A stretch of 34,679 nucleotides of DNA, from assembly GCA_024401415.1 (NCBI GenBank), contig JAKSLC010000012.1:1-34679 (forward strand). Reading direction: 5' to 3'. Positions 7,315-16,092 of the stretch are shown in pieces; positions within the stretch are counted from its first letter, which is position 1; every line of letters begins with the position of its first letter. The translations under genes and the position numbers were made by a program. The stretch is from Bacteroidales bacterium. Lineage in GTDB: Bacteria > Bacteroidota > Bacteroidia > Bacteroidales > Marinilabiliaceae. A model generated the notes under the pieces. The model ran no database searches, was not told the DNA's origin, and was given only the letters and a program-made list of their open reading frames with translations.

Positions 7315-9192
7315 ATGAACAAATTATACAAAAAGTATGTTATCCTAATGCTGGCTGTGGGGCTCTGCCAGCAAGCCGTGGCAGAGGTCAGAGATTCTGT
7401 AGAGATATCAGAAATAGTAGTTACAGGAACGCGACAGAAGACAGACATAAGGCATTTACCTATGACTGTAAGTGTAGTGAGTAAACAAGCTCTTACACAA
7501 CGTAATCAGCCGAACATAATGCCTGCATTATCAGAGAATGTACCAGGACTATTTGTAAGCACCCGAGGCATGATGGGGTATGGAGTATCAAACGGAGCTG
7601 CGGGAGGCATAATGCTACGAGGCATTTCAGGAGGAGCAGGGCAAGTAATGGTAATGATAGACGGACATCCGCAATACAACGGAATATACGGACACCCTAT
7701 AGCAGATACCTATCAGTCGCACTACGCGCAACTAGTAGAGGTACTGAGAGGTCCGGCATCTGTGCTATACGGTTCAAACGCCATGGGAGGCGTAATAAAC
7801 ATTGTAACAGAACAGAATAGAGAAACAGGACATGCGCTAAAAATAAACCTTGGATCAGGCTCATACGGCACAATTCAAGGCGATATAGCCTATAAAATGA
7901 ACAATACGAAGAGTTCTGTTTCAGTAGGCGGGCAATATATGAGAAGTGACAACCACAGGCCACGTATGGGCTTTGAGCAGTATGGCGGATTTGGCAAGCT
8001 ATCATACGACCTGAATCAGAATTGGAATATATGGGCTGACGTTAATGTAACTCGTTATAACTCATCGTATCCGGGAGCTATAAATGCACCAATGCTAGAA
8101 GCAGACCAATGGATAACGCGAGGATTTGCCACGATGGCAGTAGAGCATGAATATGAGAAGACAAGCGGTAGAGTAAGCGTATACTCCACATACGGCTGGC
8201 ACAAGATAAACGACGGATACAGAGCAGACCAACCTACGGCGGCACCACAGAGCAGGTATTTCCGTTCAAAAGATGCTTTAGCAGGAGTTTCGGCATACGA
8301 GAGCTTTGAGGTAATTGACGGCGGTAGATTTACATTAGGTGTTGATTATCAACATATTTATGGCAATGCGTATTACACTTCGAGAGAGACAGGTGAGGTA
8401 CTAGAGACACAGAATAAGCAAAGCGGCAGAGAAGAGAATAATGAGATAGCAGTCTATCTAGATGTGCGACAAGATATTGCATCATGGTTGACGATTGATG
8501 CAGGTATCCGTTGGGATAAGCACAGTGTGACAGGTGATGAGTGGGTGCCACAAGCAGGAATTGTAGTCAGACCATCAGAAACAGGAGAATTGAAAGGAAC
8601 GGTAAGCAAAGGCTTCAGAAATCCAACCATGCGAGAGATGTATCTATATCCTCCATCGAACGAAGATCTGAAGCCTGAGAAGATGATGAACTACGAGATA
8701 GCTTGGCGACAGAGATTCACAGGTATTACGTACGGCATTAATATTTTCCTTATTAAAGCAGATAATATTATTCAAACCGTTGAGCGTAAGAATGTTAATA
8801 CGGGAGAAATAGAGAATAAAGGAATAGAGCTAGAGGCTAGTTGGCATATAAATAATAATTGGCGAATAATCACAAACCATAGTGTGTTAAACATGAAATA
8901 TCATGTATTAGCTGCCCCGGAATACAAAGGTATGATAGGAGTTGGCTATATGAAAGACAGATGGGATGTAGATTTAGGAGTTCAGCAATTATCAGGGCTA
9001 TTCACACAGACGGGAGCGAAAGAGCATAAAGAGAATGCTACAATAGTAAATATGAACGCAGGATTCAACGCTACGAAAAACCTACTAATATGGTTGAGGG
9101 GCGAGAATCTATTGGGAGAGAAATATGAGGTTATAGCTGGTTATCCTATGCCTAAGGCTACATTTATGGGAGGAATCAGATTCAACCTCTAA
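7315..9192 (+). CDS. TonB-dependent outer-membrane receptor
   Basis: I chose ATG at 7315 (625 residues) rather than the upstream in-frame TTG at 7273, because it gives a proper signal peptide ending near QAVAE and avoids a long overlap. A TonB box (EIVVTGTRQ) follows directly. The plug domain includes RGPASVLYGSNAMGGVINIV-type features, and the rest is a beta-barrel ending in the aromatic-terminated strand MGGIRFNL. It lacks the N-terminal carboxypeptidase-D-like domain of SusC proteins. It is therefore closer to BtuB/FepA-type receptors for siderophores, haem or cobalamin. No SusD partner is present. It is the second gene of an operon with an MBL-fold lipoprotein and is followed by a terminator. 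Confidence 0.92.
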   Translation: MNKLYKKYVILMLAVGLCQQAVAEVRDSVEISEIVVTGTRQKTDIRHLPMTVSVVSKQALTQRNQPNIMPALSENVPGLFVSTRGMMGYGVSNGAAGGIMLRGISGGAGQVMVMIDGHPQYNGIYGHPIADTYQSHYAQLVEVLRGPASVLYGSNAMGGVINIVTEQNRETGHALKINLGSGSYGTIQGDIAYKMNNTKSSVSVGGQYMRSDNHRPRMGFEQYGGFGKLSYDLNQNWNIWADVNVTRYNSSYPGAINAPMLEADQWITRGFATMAVEHEYEKTSGRVSVYSTYGWHKINDGYRADQPTAAPQSRYFRSKDALAGVSAYESFEVIDGGRFTLGVDYQHIYGNAYYTSRETGEVLETQNKQSGREENNEIAVYLDVRQDIASWLTIDAGIRWDKHSVTGDEWVPQAGIVVRPSETGELKGTVSKGFRNPTMREMYLYPPSNEDLKPEKMMNYEIAWRQRFTGITYGINIFLIKADNIIQTVERKNVNTGEIENKGIELEASWHINNNWRIITNHSVLNMKYHVLAAPEYKGMIGVGYMKDRWDVDLGVQQLSGLFTQTGAKEHKENATIVNMNAGFNATKNLLIWLRGENLLGEKYEVIAGYPMPKATFMGGIRFNL

Positions 9193-9217
9193 TTGATATT
9201 ATACATTTGATATTGAT

Positions 9218-9250
9218 CCCCAATGGCTTAGGCTGTTGGGGACTGTTTTT
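9218..9250 (+). terminator. Intrinsic terminator after the TonB receptor
   Basis: CCCCAA (9218-9223) pairs with TTGGGG (9236-9241), extended by four more pairs (two wobble) around a TTAG loop. ACTG and a run of six T (9245-9250) follow. The hairpin contains the stop codon of the convergent minus-strand gene. Confidence 0.75.
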
Positions 9251-10172
9251 TGTGCTTCAGGACAGCAGCAATCAAGGCTCCTGAGAGATTGTGCCAGACA
9301 CTGAATATAGCACCAGGGATAGTGGCGAGAGGGTATGTTGCGAAGTGAGTATTAGCCAGAGAAGTCGCCAACCCTGAATTTTGCATGCCCACTTCGATAG
9401 CTATAGCAATTCTTTTAGGCTTTTCGAGGTTGAGAAGACGACCGATGAGATAGCCACAAACCAGGCCCAGGATATTATGCAGAATAACGATACCCATGAC
9501 CAATAGTCCAGAAGAAAGAACCTTCTGCGCATTAAGGGCCATAATAAGACCAATAATTGTTGCTATAGCTATGCAAGAGAAGGCAGGAAGGATAGAGACC
9601 AGTCTATCTGTTACGGAGCGCATATAACGCTTTGCGACGAACCCTAAAGCTATAGGGAAAATGACCACTTGTACAACGCTTATGAGCATAGAAGCAACAT
9701 CGACATCAACATTATGGCCCACCAAAGCATAAGTAAGAATAGGTGTCAAGACGGGAGCCAATAGGGTAGATATGCCGGTCATACCAACAGATAGAGCCAC
9801 GTCGCCATCAGCCAGATATGTGATAACATTAGAAGCTGTCCCCCCAGGGCAGCAACCGACAAGAACAACACCTATAGCAATCTCTGTAGGGAGGTTAAAC
9901 ACATAGCATAACCCCCAAGCCAGGAGAGGCATAACAGAAAACTGTGCAGCACATCCGATGAATACCCCCAAAGGACGCGTGAATACCACCCGGAAATCGG
10001 ACAGATTGAGCGTTAAGCCCATTCCGAACATAATAATACCAAGGAACCAATTGATAGAAGAAGAAGGGATCCACAAGAAAGATTCAGGCATGGCAACAGC
10101 GAGTATTGATACGGCTAATATAATCCATGCAATATTACTAGATATAAAAGATACTATTCTGTTGATGTTCAC
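9228..10172 (-). CDS. Bile acid:sodium symporter family (BASS) transporter
   Basis: The 314-residue protein is hydrophobic, with about nine or ten membrane helices. It carries the family hallmarks: FGMGLTLNLSDF in helix 2-3, GCCPGGTASNVITYLA around the crossover Na+-binding region, and EVGMQNSGLA with a conserved Glu/Gln pair in the second half. BASS carriers co-transport Na+ with bile acids or small organic anions such as pantoate or keto acids, so the name does not fix the substrate. The start is 22 bases after the stop of the Nim-like gene on the same strand, so the two form an operon. Confidence 0.9.
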   Translation of the reverse strand: MNINRIVSFISSNIAWIILAVSILAVAMPESFLWIPSSSINWFLGIIMFGMGLTLNLSDFRVVFTRPLGVFIGCAAQFSVMPLLAWGLCYVFNLPTEIAIGVVLVGCCPGGTASNVITYLADGDVALSVGMTGISTLLAPVLTPILTYALVGHNVDVDVASMLISVVQVVIFPIALGFVAKRYMRSVTDRLVSILPAFSCIAIATIIGLIMALNAQKVLSSGLLVMGIVILHNILGLVCGYLIGRLLNLEKPKRIAIAIEVGMQNSGLATSLANTHFATYPLATIPGAIFSVWHNLSGALIAAVLKHKKQSPTA

Positions 10173-10194
10173 GGTATTATGCTGCTAAAATATA

Positions 10195-10710
10195 TTACTC
10201 CATACGACCCCACTTCATCTCTTCGCCATTACTATCATACTGCTTACGCTTACCAACAGGAGGTTCTGACAGAGAGATACGCACAACGGCAGTATGAGCA
10301 ATACTCTCAGCCATAGCCTGATCGAACGCAGCCATGTGATTAGGAAGGAAACGTTGGCAGATTGCACGCATAGCCATTACAATCTCATCATTATCAGAAA
10401 CCAATTCAGCCTTGCCGAAAGCAATAGCAGACTGGAATTCAAGAGTAAAGCTATTATCCTTTGGACCGACTACAGGCTTACACTTAGTTACGGCACTCAA
10501 GCATACATCAGGATTTTTGGTTATTGCATCAATCTTTTTACCCACTTTAGCACAATGAAAATAGAATGTCTTTTCATCTGTACGTACCAAAGATAGTGGC
10601 AAAGCGTATGGCATACCATCTGCATCTGTCATTCCGACAGTAATATATGGAGCGCGATCTAGAACCTCTAGAGCCCATTCTGCGCTCATTTGTCTGCTTT
10701 CTTTTCTCAT
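10195..10710 (-). CDS. Pyridoxamine-phosphate-oxidase-like flavoprotein, Nim-related
   Basis: The 171-residue protein has the split-barrel FMN-binding fold of the pyridoxamine 5'-phosphate oxidase-like family: PYITVGMTDADGMPYALPLS, then FYFHCAKVGKKIDAI, then SAIAFGKAELV. Length and the FHCAKxGxKIDAI segment (His52) resemble the nitroimidazole-resistance (Nim) proteins of Bacteroides. Nim enzymes are described as reducing 5-nitroimidazoles to amines. Many chromosomal relatives are general flavoproteins with no resistance role, so resistance should not be assumed. It is the first gene of an operon with the BASS transporter, with a promoter at 10733-10763. Confidence 0.82.
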   Translation of the reverse strand: MRKESRQMSAEWALEVLDRAPYITVGMTDADGMPYALPLSLVRTDEKTFYFHCAKVGKKIDAITKNPDVCLSAVTKCKPVVGPKDNSFTLEFQSAIAFGKAELVSDNDEIVMAMRAICQRFLPNHMAAFDQAMAESIAHTAVVRISLSEPPVGKRKQYDSNGEEMKWGRME

Positions 10711-10732
10711 AAATTGATTGTATATAATAGTA

Positions 10733-10763
10733 CAAAGGTAATGTCTATAGCATAAAAATCAAT
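10733..10763 (-). promoter_or_regulatory. Promoter for the Nim-like/BASS operon
   Basis: On the minus strand: ATTG at 10763-10760, 19 bases, then TACCTTTG at 10740-10733, a match to TANNTTTG, 22 bases before the ATG at 10710. Confidence 0.6.
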
Positions 10764-10837
10764 CATTTAGGTGTTATATTTAGAACGCAATGGTGGGCAA
10801 AATAGACGAACAAATGTTACATATTGAGAAAAAAACA

Positions 10838-10845
10838 TACTTTTG
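10838..10845 (+). promoter_or_regulatory. Promoter -7 box of the MuiA-like gene pair
   Basis: TACTTTTG, an exact TANNTTTG match, leaves a leader of about 65 bases before the ATG at 10915. The leader contains the inverted repeat TTCAGA (10852-10857)/TCTGAA (10865-10870), a weak hairpin of unknown significance. No clear -33 box was found. Confidence 0.5.
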
Positions 10846-10914
10846 TATTTGTTCAGATTATTATTCTGAATAGAAGCACATAGTTTGTACATTAAAACGT
10901 CGTAGATTTAACGT

Positions 10915-12840
10915 ATGAAGTTCTTTTCACTATTAGTCATGGCTACGCTCTGCTCAAGCATTTTCGGACAGAGTGTATCGACAAAAGTCGACCATGTAAC
11001 AATCTATCGCAAAGGCGCTCTAGTCAATCGTACAGGACAGATTGACATCTCACGAGGCACGACAACCCATTATATTGAGAATATCTCATCAGGGGTAGAT
11101 CCGAATTCGATTCGTGTTGCGTTATATAACTCCAAAGCGAAAGTACTTTCAATAGAACACGAATATTCATACTCTGTATCGACCGATACAGTAACCATTA
11201 TTAAGGAGGCAGCCAAAAGACGAGCTGCCCTAGCAGACTCCATTTTGAATATTGAGTCGCGCCTCTCTGTGCTGAACAGTGAAATGTCTTTACTTTTAAA
11301 TAATTCGAGAGTAGGTTCAAAGGATGGCACAAACGCACAGCAACTCTCGCAAATGGTCACATATCAGAGAGAAGAGCTAACAAGCATCAGAATGACCACG
11401 CTCAAACTTGAAGATAAGAAAAAAGAGTTTGAGAGTGAGCGTAATAAACTGCTTGCTCAAGTTAAAAGCAAGTCGCTCAACTCCATGAAAATGACATCGC
11501 GAGTAAAGTTGTCCATACAGTCAGACATAGACATTGCTAATGCCAAGATAACCCTTGATTACCTTGTATATGATGCGTCTTGGTATCCAACATACGATAT
11601 CCGAATTAAAGATACAGACAAGCCATTGAAACTAGGGTATATGGCACGGGTATCCCAGTCTTCTAATGAAGATTGGAAAAACGTCAAGCTGACGCTATCT
11701 ACAGGGAATCCTGTAGTAGAGAATGTGAAGCCAGAATTCAATACTATGATAGTAGGGTATTCCAATACGAAACGAACATCATCTTGGGACCGCGTCATGA
11801 GTAACTACTATATCGGTCGTGTTATTGACTCAGAAGGCAAAGGTATTGAAGATGTAAAAGTTGAGAGTCTTCATAATTCATCAGAATATACCTTTACCGA
11901 CAAAGATGGATTCTTCGGGTTAAATCTGTCTAGTGGAAGCAATCTATGGTTTTCACGTCGTGGATATAACAACACTAAAACACAAAATGTTAAGAAAGTG
12001 GTAGTAGAGATGACTCAATCAAATGATACAGATCTATTTAAGACGCTTGGCAAAAAAAAGACACGTGAGATTTATAACGTTTCTAACGATATAGAGATGT
12101 ATGATTCTGAAGCAGATGAGAGTAGAGAAGTCGCGTTTGAAGAGATAGAAGAGATGGAAGAGGCCCCCACAGTTAGTCGCAAATCAAAAGTAGTGATGAA
12201 GACAAATGTACCTCTGACACTAGAGCAGACTTTATCATCTACCGATTTTGCTATTGATTTGCCATATACCATTCCATCTGGGGCTGTAGATTTCAATGTA
12301 AATATGCTCACATACGACATAAATGCAGATTACATATTCTCAGCACTGCCAAGGATGTCTAATGATATCTATCTAGTAGCCAATATCCCTAATTCGTATA
12401 ACTATTCACTTCAAAAAGGAAATGCCAAGATATACTTAAACAACGTATTTGAAGGCGAGACTACAATAGACCCAGATGCAGTGCAAGATACACTGACGAT
12501 ATCTGTTGGTCGCGACAAATCGATAGCTATTTCAAGAGAAGAGGTAGTTTCCAACACATCGCACACTATACTCAGAGGAAATCGCATAGAGAAGACCTTT
12601 GAGATAGTGATAAAGAACAACAAGAAGCAAGCTGTACATATAGAAGTCATAGACCAGTATCCTATTTCAGAGTACAAAGATGTAAAGATTACCCTTACAG
12701 AGTCTTCTGAAGCTGAGGTTGATGCTGAAACGGGCAAACTATTGTGGAACATAAAATTACAGCCACAAGAGCAGCGTAAGTTGCGATTCTCATACGAGAT
12801 AAAATGTCCTAAGAATCGCTACAATTTCAAGTTTCTTTAA
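10915..12840 (+). CDS. MuiA/DUF4139 family exported protein with inserted carboxypeptidase-D-like domain (paralogue 1)
   Basis: The protein has 641 residues with a signal peptide ending near FGQS. Residues about 22-120 match the DUF4140-type N-terminal domain (VTIYRKGALVNRTG). A coiled coil at about 85-185 follows, then DUF4139-type beta structure (LDYLVYDASWYPTYDIRI) resumes at about 460-641 (TFEIVIKNNKK, IEVIDQYPIS). Between them, from about residue 301, is a carboxypeptidase-D-like insert (GRVIDSEGKGIEDVKV, TDKDGFFGLN), followed by a strongly acidic linker (about 395-420). The family name comes from a mucoidy inhibitor in another genus, and no biochemical function is known to me. The next gene is a paralogue 25 bases downstream, so they form a tandem operon. 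Confidence 0.82.
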   Translation: MKFFSLLVMATLCSSIFGQSVSTKVDHVTIYRKGALVNRTGQIDISRGTTTHYIENISSGVDPNSIRVALYNSKAKVLSIEHEYSYSVSTDTVTIIKEAAKRRAALADSILNIESRLSVLNSEMSLLLNNSRVGSKDGTNAQQLSQMVTYQREELTSIRMTTLKLEDKKKEFESERNKLLAQVKSKSLNSMKMTSRVKLSIQSDIDIANAKITLDYLVYDASWYPTYDIRIKDTDKPLKLGYMARVSQSSNEDWKNVKLTLSTGNPVVENVKPEFNTMIVGYSNTKRTSSWDRVMSNYYIGRVIDSEGKGIEDVKVESLHNSSEYTFTDKDGFFGLNLSSGSNLWFSRRGYNNTKTQNVKKVVVEMTQSNDTDLFKTLGKKKTREIYNVSNDIEMYDSEADESREVAFEEIEEMEEAPTVSRKSKVVMKTNVPLTLEQTLSSTDFAIDLPYTIPSGAVDFNVNMLTYDINADYIFSALPRMSNDIYLVANIPNSYNYSLQKGNAKIYLNNVFEGETTIDPDAVQDTLTISVGRDKSIAISREEVVSNTSHTILRGNRIEKTFEIVIKNNKKQAVHIEVIDQYPISEYKDVKITLTESSEAEVDAETGKLLWNIKLQPQEQRKLRFSYEIKCPKNRYNFKFL

Positions 12841-12865
12841 TAATCCTCATTAGTACATTATAGCT

Positions 12866-14707
12866 ATGAAGCATATATTTACCGCAATACTTGCAACAAT
12901 CTCCGTCGCATCCATGGCGCAGAGAGTTGACACCCATATAGACAATGTTATAGTTTATCGAACTGGAGCAACTGTTACCCGTACAGGAACAATAGATATC
13001 AAAAAAGGTACTCATACCTACAAATTTGAGTCACTATCGCGCGATTTGACACCAAATTCAGTACGTATGGTTGTGAAGAACGACAAACCAACAATAGTTT
13101 CATTTAACTGTCAGAGAGAGAAGGAAGTTAGTGATGAGCGTTCTGCAACCATTAAGAAACTACAGAAAGAGCAGACAACGCTTAGGAAAACATTGAGCGA
13201 ACTAGAGATTCGCAAGCAGATACTGGAGCATGAGAGGTCATTGATATTTGAGAATGACCAAGTTGGCACAGAGAAAGGTGTAGATGTAAATGCGCTATCG
13301 CAGATGGTTAAATACTATAAGAGTCAGCTTACCACTATCAATGCCCAGCTGACAGATAATAACAAGAGACAGCGAGAGAGCAAAGACAGACTCAATAAGG
13401 TTGCGCAAATTATTGATATCGAGAGGTTATCATTAAAGAATGATTTTTCGGTAGTGAATCTGACACTAGAGTCGCCAGAAGACATTCAAGAAGTGGAAGT
13501 TGAACTTTCGTATTTAGTATGTAATGCCTCATGGAACCCAGCTTATGATGTTCGCATTAAAGACATTACAAAGCCATTTGCACTTGATTATATGGCGCGA
13601 ATCAAGCAGAATACATTTGAGGATTGGGAAAATGTACATTTAACACTCTCTACTGCAGATCCTTTCGAGGATAATACTAAACCAGAATTTAGTAAAATAA
13701 CATTCCCTTCAGGCATGCACAAATCCAAGAGTGTTGTCACTGGACATATCATAGGTAATACTGTAACGGGTAAAGTTATATCTGCAGATGACAATCAACC
13801 ATTACCAGGAGTCAGTGTATTTGAGGAAAATTCAAATAATACTGCCATAACAGATATAGATGGCAATTTCAAGTTGAGAATGAACAATACAAATAATAAT
13901 CTGTGTTTCTCATTTATTGGGTATAAGACAGAGCGCTTAACTCCAGGTGGTAAGATGACGGTTGTTTTAGAGCCGGCTTATAGCGAACTAGAAGAAGTTG
14001 TAGTTGTTGGTTATGGAAAAATCTCTGGAGAATACGATACAGAAAGGAATCAAGCACCTATCATAACGTCATTACCTATATCCATTGAACAATCTATCGT
14101 GACAAACCAAGAGTATGCCATAAAGATGCCATATACGATACCATGTGACAATAAAGATCATTCTGTCAACATGTTCACATATAAGATTGAGTCAGACTAC
14201 CACTACTCATGCATACCACGTCAGTCAAAAGACGTCTATTTGATGGCAACTGTTCCAAACTGCAGTAAATATTCGTTACTACCAGCAGAAGCGAGTCTGT
14301 TTGTAGATAATGCGTACCAAGGACATACTATGGTAGAGCCAGATAATGTAAGTGATACTCTCTCTATTTCAGCAGGTTGTGATAAGGCTATTGCAGTAAC
14401 ACGAGAAGAAGTACGAACAAATAAAGCAAAGTCGTTCATTGGCTCAACAGTACGTGTCAGCAAGTGCTTTGAGATAGTAATAAAGAACAACAAAAACGTT
14501 GCCACAGAGGTAGAGGTTATAGATCAGTATCCTATTTCTCGTTCATCTGATATAAAAGTTACCCTTACAGAGAGTGCAGGTGCTGCAGTTGATAAAGAAA
14601 AAGGTAAGCTGACGTGGAAAGTCTCTTTAAAGCCACATGAGCAGCGCAAGATACGATTCTCATACGAAGTAGTACATCCGAGAAGCTCGAAAATTACTGT
14701 ATACTGA
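12866..14707 (+). CDS. MuiA/DUF4139 family exported protein with SusC-like insert and TonB-box-like motif (paralogue 2)
   Basis: The 613-residue protein is collinear with its upstream neighbour: signal peptide (near SMAQ), DUF4140-type N-terminus (VIVYRTGATVTRTG), coiled coil at about 90-185, DUF4139 segment (LVCNASWNPAYDVRI) and C-terminal DUF4139 (FEIVIKNNKN, EVIDQYPIS). The insert from about residue 299 is closer to the SusC N-terminal domain: VTGKVISADDNQPLPGVSV, TDIDGNFKLR, CFSFIGYKTE. At about 373-382 it is followed by EEVVVVGYG, which resembles the TonB-box segment of SusC proteins. No barrel follows. The start ATG at 12866 is 25 bases after the previous stop and no separate promoter was seen. 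The function is unknown. Confidence 0.82.
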   Translation: MKHIFTAILATISVASMAQRVDTHIDNVIVYRTGATVTRTGTIDIKKGTHTYKFESLSRDLTPNSVRMVVKNDKPTIVSFNCQREKEVSDERSATIKKLQKEQTTLRKTLSELEIRKQILEHERSLIFENDQVGTEKGVDVNALSQMVKYYKSQLTTINAQLTDNNKRQRESKDRLNKVAQIIDIERLSLKNDFSVVNLTLESPEDIQEVEVELSYLVCNASWNPAYDVRIKDITKPFALDYMARIKQNTFEDWENVHLTLSTADPFEDNTKPEFSKITFPSGMHKSKSVVTGHIIGNTVTGKVISADDNQPLPGVSVFEENSNNTAITDIDGNFKLRMNNTNNNLCFSFIGYKTERLTPGGKMTVVLEPAYSELEEVVVVGYGKISGEYDTERNQAPIITSLPISIEQSIVTNQEYAIKMPYTIPCDNKDHSVNMFTYKIESDYHYSCIPRQSKDVYLMATVPNCSKYSLLPAEASLFVDNAYQGHTMVEPDNVSDTLSISAGCDKAIAVTREEVRTNKAKSFIGSTVRVSKCFEIVIKNNKNVATEVEVIDQYPISRSSDIKVTLTESAGAAVDKEKGKLTWKVSLKPHEQRKIRFSYEVVHPRSSKITVY

Positions 14708-14717
14708 GACAAATATA

Positions 14718-15146
14718 CTAGCAAGCAACCTTAACAAGGTGTATTTCAAACACCAAAGTGGAGTTACATGGAATACCAGATACCCCACGCGAGCCATAGC
14801 CCAATTCTGCTGGTATATAAATACGCCATTTATCGCCCTCGTGCATCTGAGGAATAGCGATTTGCCAGCCAGGTATCAGTTCTCCTAGTCTGAAAGCATC
14901 TGGATAGGCTTGCTTTGTATTGTCATCAAATACTCTGCCAGATATAAGCTGCCCCTTGTAATAAACCGTTACAACGCTTTTAGAAGTAGGCTGAACGCCA
15001 TTTCCTGTCTCCAATATCTCATACAGAATGCCTTGTGAGAGTGTCTTTACACCCTCCTGTACCTGTTTGTCCTTTAAATATTGCTCGTTCTCAATGCGAT
15101 ATTGGTCTTTATTATTCTTCGCCATAGCACTCATATTTTGATTCAT
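14718..15146 (-). CDS. FKBP-type peptidyl-prolyl cis-trans isomerase
   Basis: The 142-residue protein has an FKBP domain at about 45-140: VTVYYKGQLISGRVFDD, then ELIPGWQIAIPQMHEGDKW, IPAELGYGSRG and IPCNSTLVFEIHL. These contain the aromatic and glycine positions of the active pocket. The N-terminal 40 residues are charged and helical, similar to a short piece of an FkpA-type dimerisation arm. No signal peptide is evident, so a cytoplasmic location is likely, unlike FkpA. In-frame ATGs at 15146, 15134 and 15125 are all possible starts; I keep the longest. It is convergent with the MuiA-like genes and divergent from the ZIP gene. Confidence 0.9.
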   Translation of the reverse strand: MNQNMSAMAKNNKDQYRIENEQYLKDKQVQEGVKTLSQGILYEILETGNGVQPTSKSVVTVYYKGQLISGRVFDDNTKQAYPDAFRLGELIPGWQIAIPQMHEGDKWRIYIPAELGYGSRGVSGIPCNSTLVFEIHLVKVAC

Positions 15147-15182
15147 TATACAAATATGGTACTTTTTCGGGACGGATAATAG

Positions 15183-15190
15183 TATATTTG
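15183..15190 (+). promoter_or_regulatory. Promoter -7 box of the ZIP transporter gene
   Basis: TATATTTG, an exact TANNTTTG match, lies 18 bases before the ATG at 15209, predicting a very short leader. This supports the ATG over an upstream TTG at 15188, which would fall inside the promoter. Confidence 0.5.
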
Positions 15191-15208
15191 CAATATATAT
15201 TTGACTAC

Positions 15209-15967
15209 ATGAATATGAATGGAATAATGCTGACAGCCATAGGCGTAGGAAGCTCTACTTTAATAGGCTCTGTAATAGGATATTTCTTCAAGAATGTATC
15301 TCATAAAGTAAATGATACCATAATCGGTCTATGTGCCGGTATCATGTTATCCGCCTCTGTACTAGGTCTTCTAGTGCCGGCATTCAAACTATCTCCTGAG
15401 TGGACAGATGTGTGGCTGCCATGTCTCGGAGTAATCCTAGGAGTGTTGGTGTTAAATCTTCTAGACCAGATAACGCCTCATCTTCATACTATTACTGGTG
15501 TGGAGCCAGAAACGCATGCCAATAATCAGCATATAGACAAGGTGCTGCTCTTCGTGTTGGCAATAGCCCTACATAAATTCCCAGAAGGAATGGCTGCTGG
15601 TGTGGGGTTCGGAGGCGAAAATTCCTCCGATGCCGTCAGTGTAGCGATAGCCATCTCACTGCAGAACGTGCCGGAAGGTATGGTCATTATTTCACCTCTT
15701 TTGCTCGCAGGGGTCAGTCAGACCAGAACATTCATCATTGCTATCGTAATAGGCCTATTGGAAGTCCTAGGTGTATTTGTAGGATATTATCTGGGCGGAC
15801 TCTCATCTGTCATTCTCCCCATGATGCTTGCCCTCTCGGGTGGCGCAATGCTTTATGTGGTGAGTGACGAGATGATTCCAGAGAGTCATACCCACGGCTA
15901 TCAGAAGCAAGCTACATACGCACTCCTTGCGGGCTTCGTGCTGATGCTTTTGATAGAACGAATATAA
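15209..15967 (+). CDS. ZIP family divalent metal transporter
   Basis: Starting at ATG 15209 the protein has 252 residues and about eight membrane segments. The two diagnostic metal-site helices are clear: ALHKFPEGMAAGVGF in helix 4 and ISLQNVPEGMVI in helix 5. These supply the His, Asn, Pro-Glu-Gly metal ligands of ZIP carriers. A short His-containing loop (TPHLHTITG to NNQHID) precedes helix 4. ZIP proteins import Zn2+, Fe2+ or Mn2+ into the cytoplasm, and the metal cannot be told here. It is followed by rubrerythrin after 125 bases, so iron or manganese homeostasis is a reasonable but unproven context. Confidence 0.9.
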   Translation: MNMNGIMLTAIGVGSSTLIGSVIGYFFKNVSHKVNDTIIGLCAGIMLSASVLGLLVPAFKLSPEWTDVWLPCLGVILGVLVLNLLDQITPHLHTITGVEPETHANNQHIDKVLLFVLAIALHKFPEGMAAGVGFGGENSSDAVSVAIAISLQNVPEGMVIISPLLLAGVSQTRTFIIAIVIGLLEVLGVFVGYYLGGLSSVILPMMLALSGGAMLYVVSDEMIPESHTHGYQKQATYALLAGFVLMLLIERI

Positions 15968-16092
15968 AAGCTGTATAGGTTGTAGTTATCCATAATTCAT
16001 CTCACTTGAAAAGATGCTTTGAATAACAATATTTTTTGTGTAAAATTGTAATCTCAAAAAAACAAAACAATAACTCTTAATTACTTAAAATC

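Noticed and set aside
10852..10870. Riboswitch or attenuator in the leader of the MuiA-like genes
   Set aside because: There is only one 6-bp inverted repeat with a 7-base loop; there is not enough structure to support a regulatory RNA.
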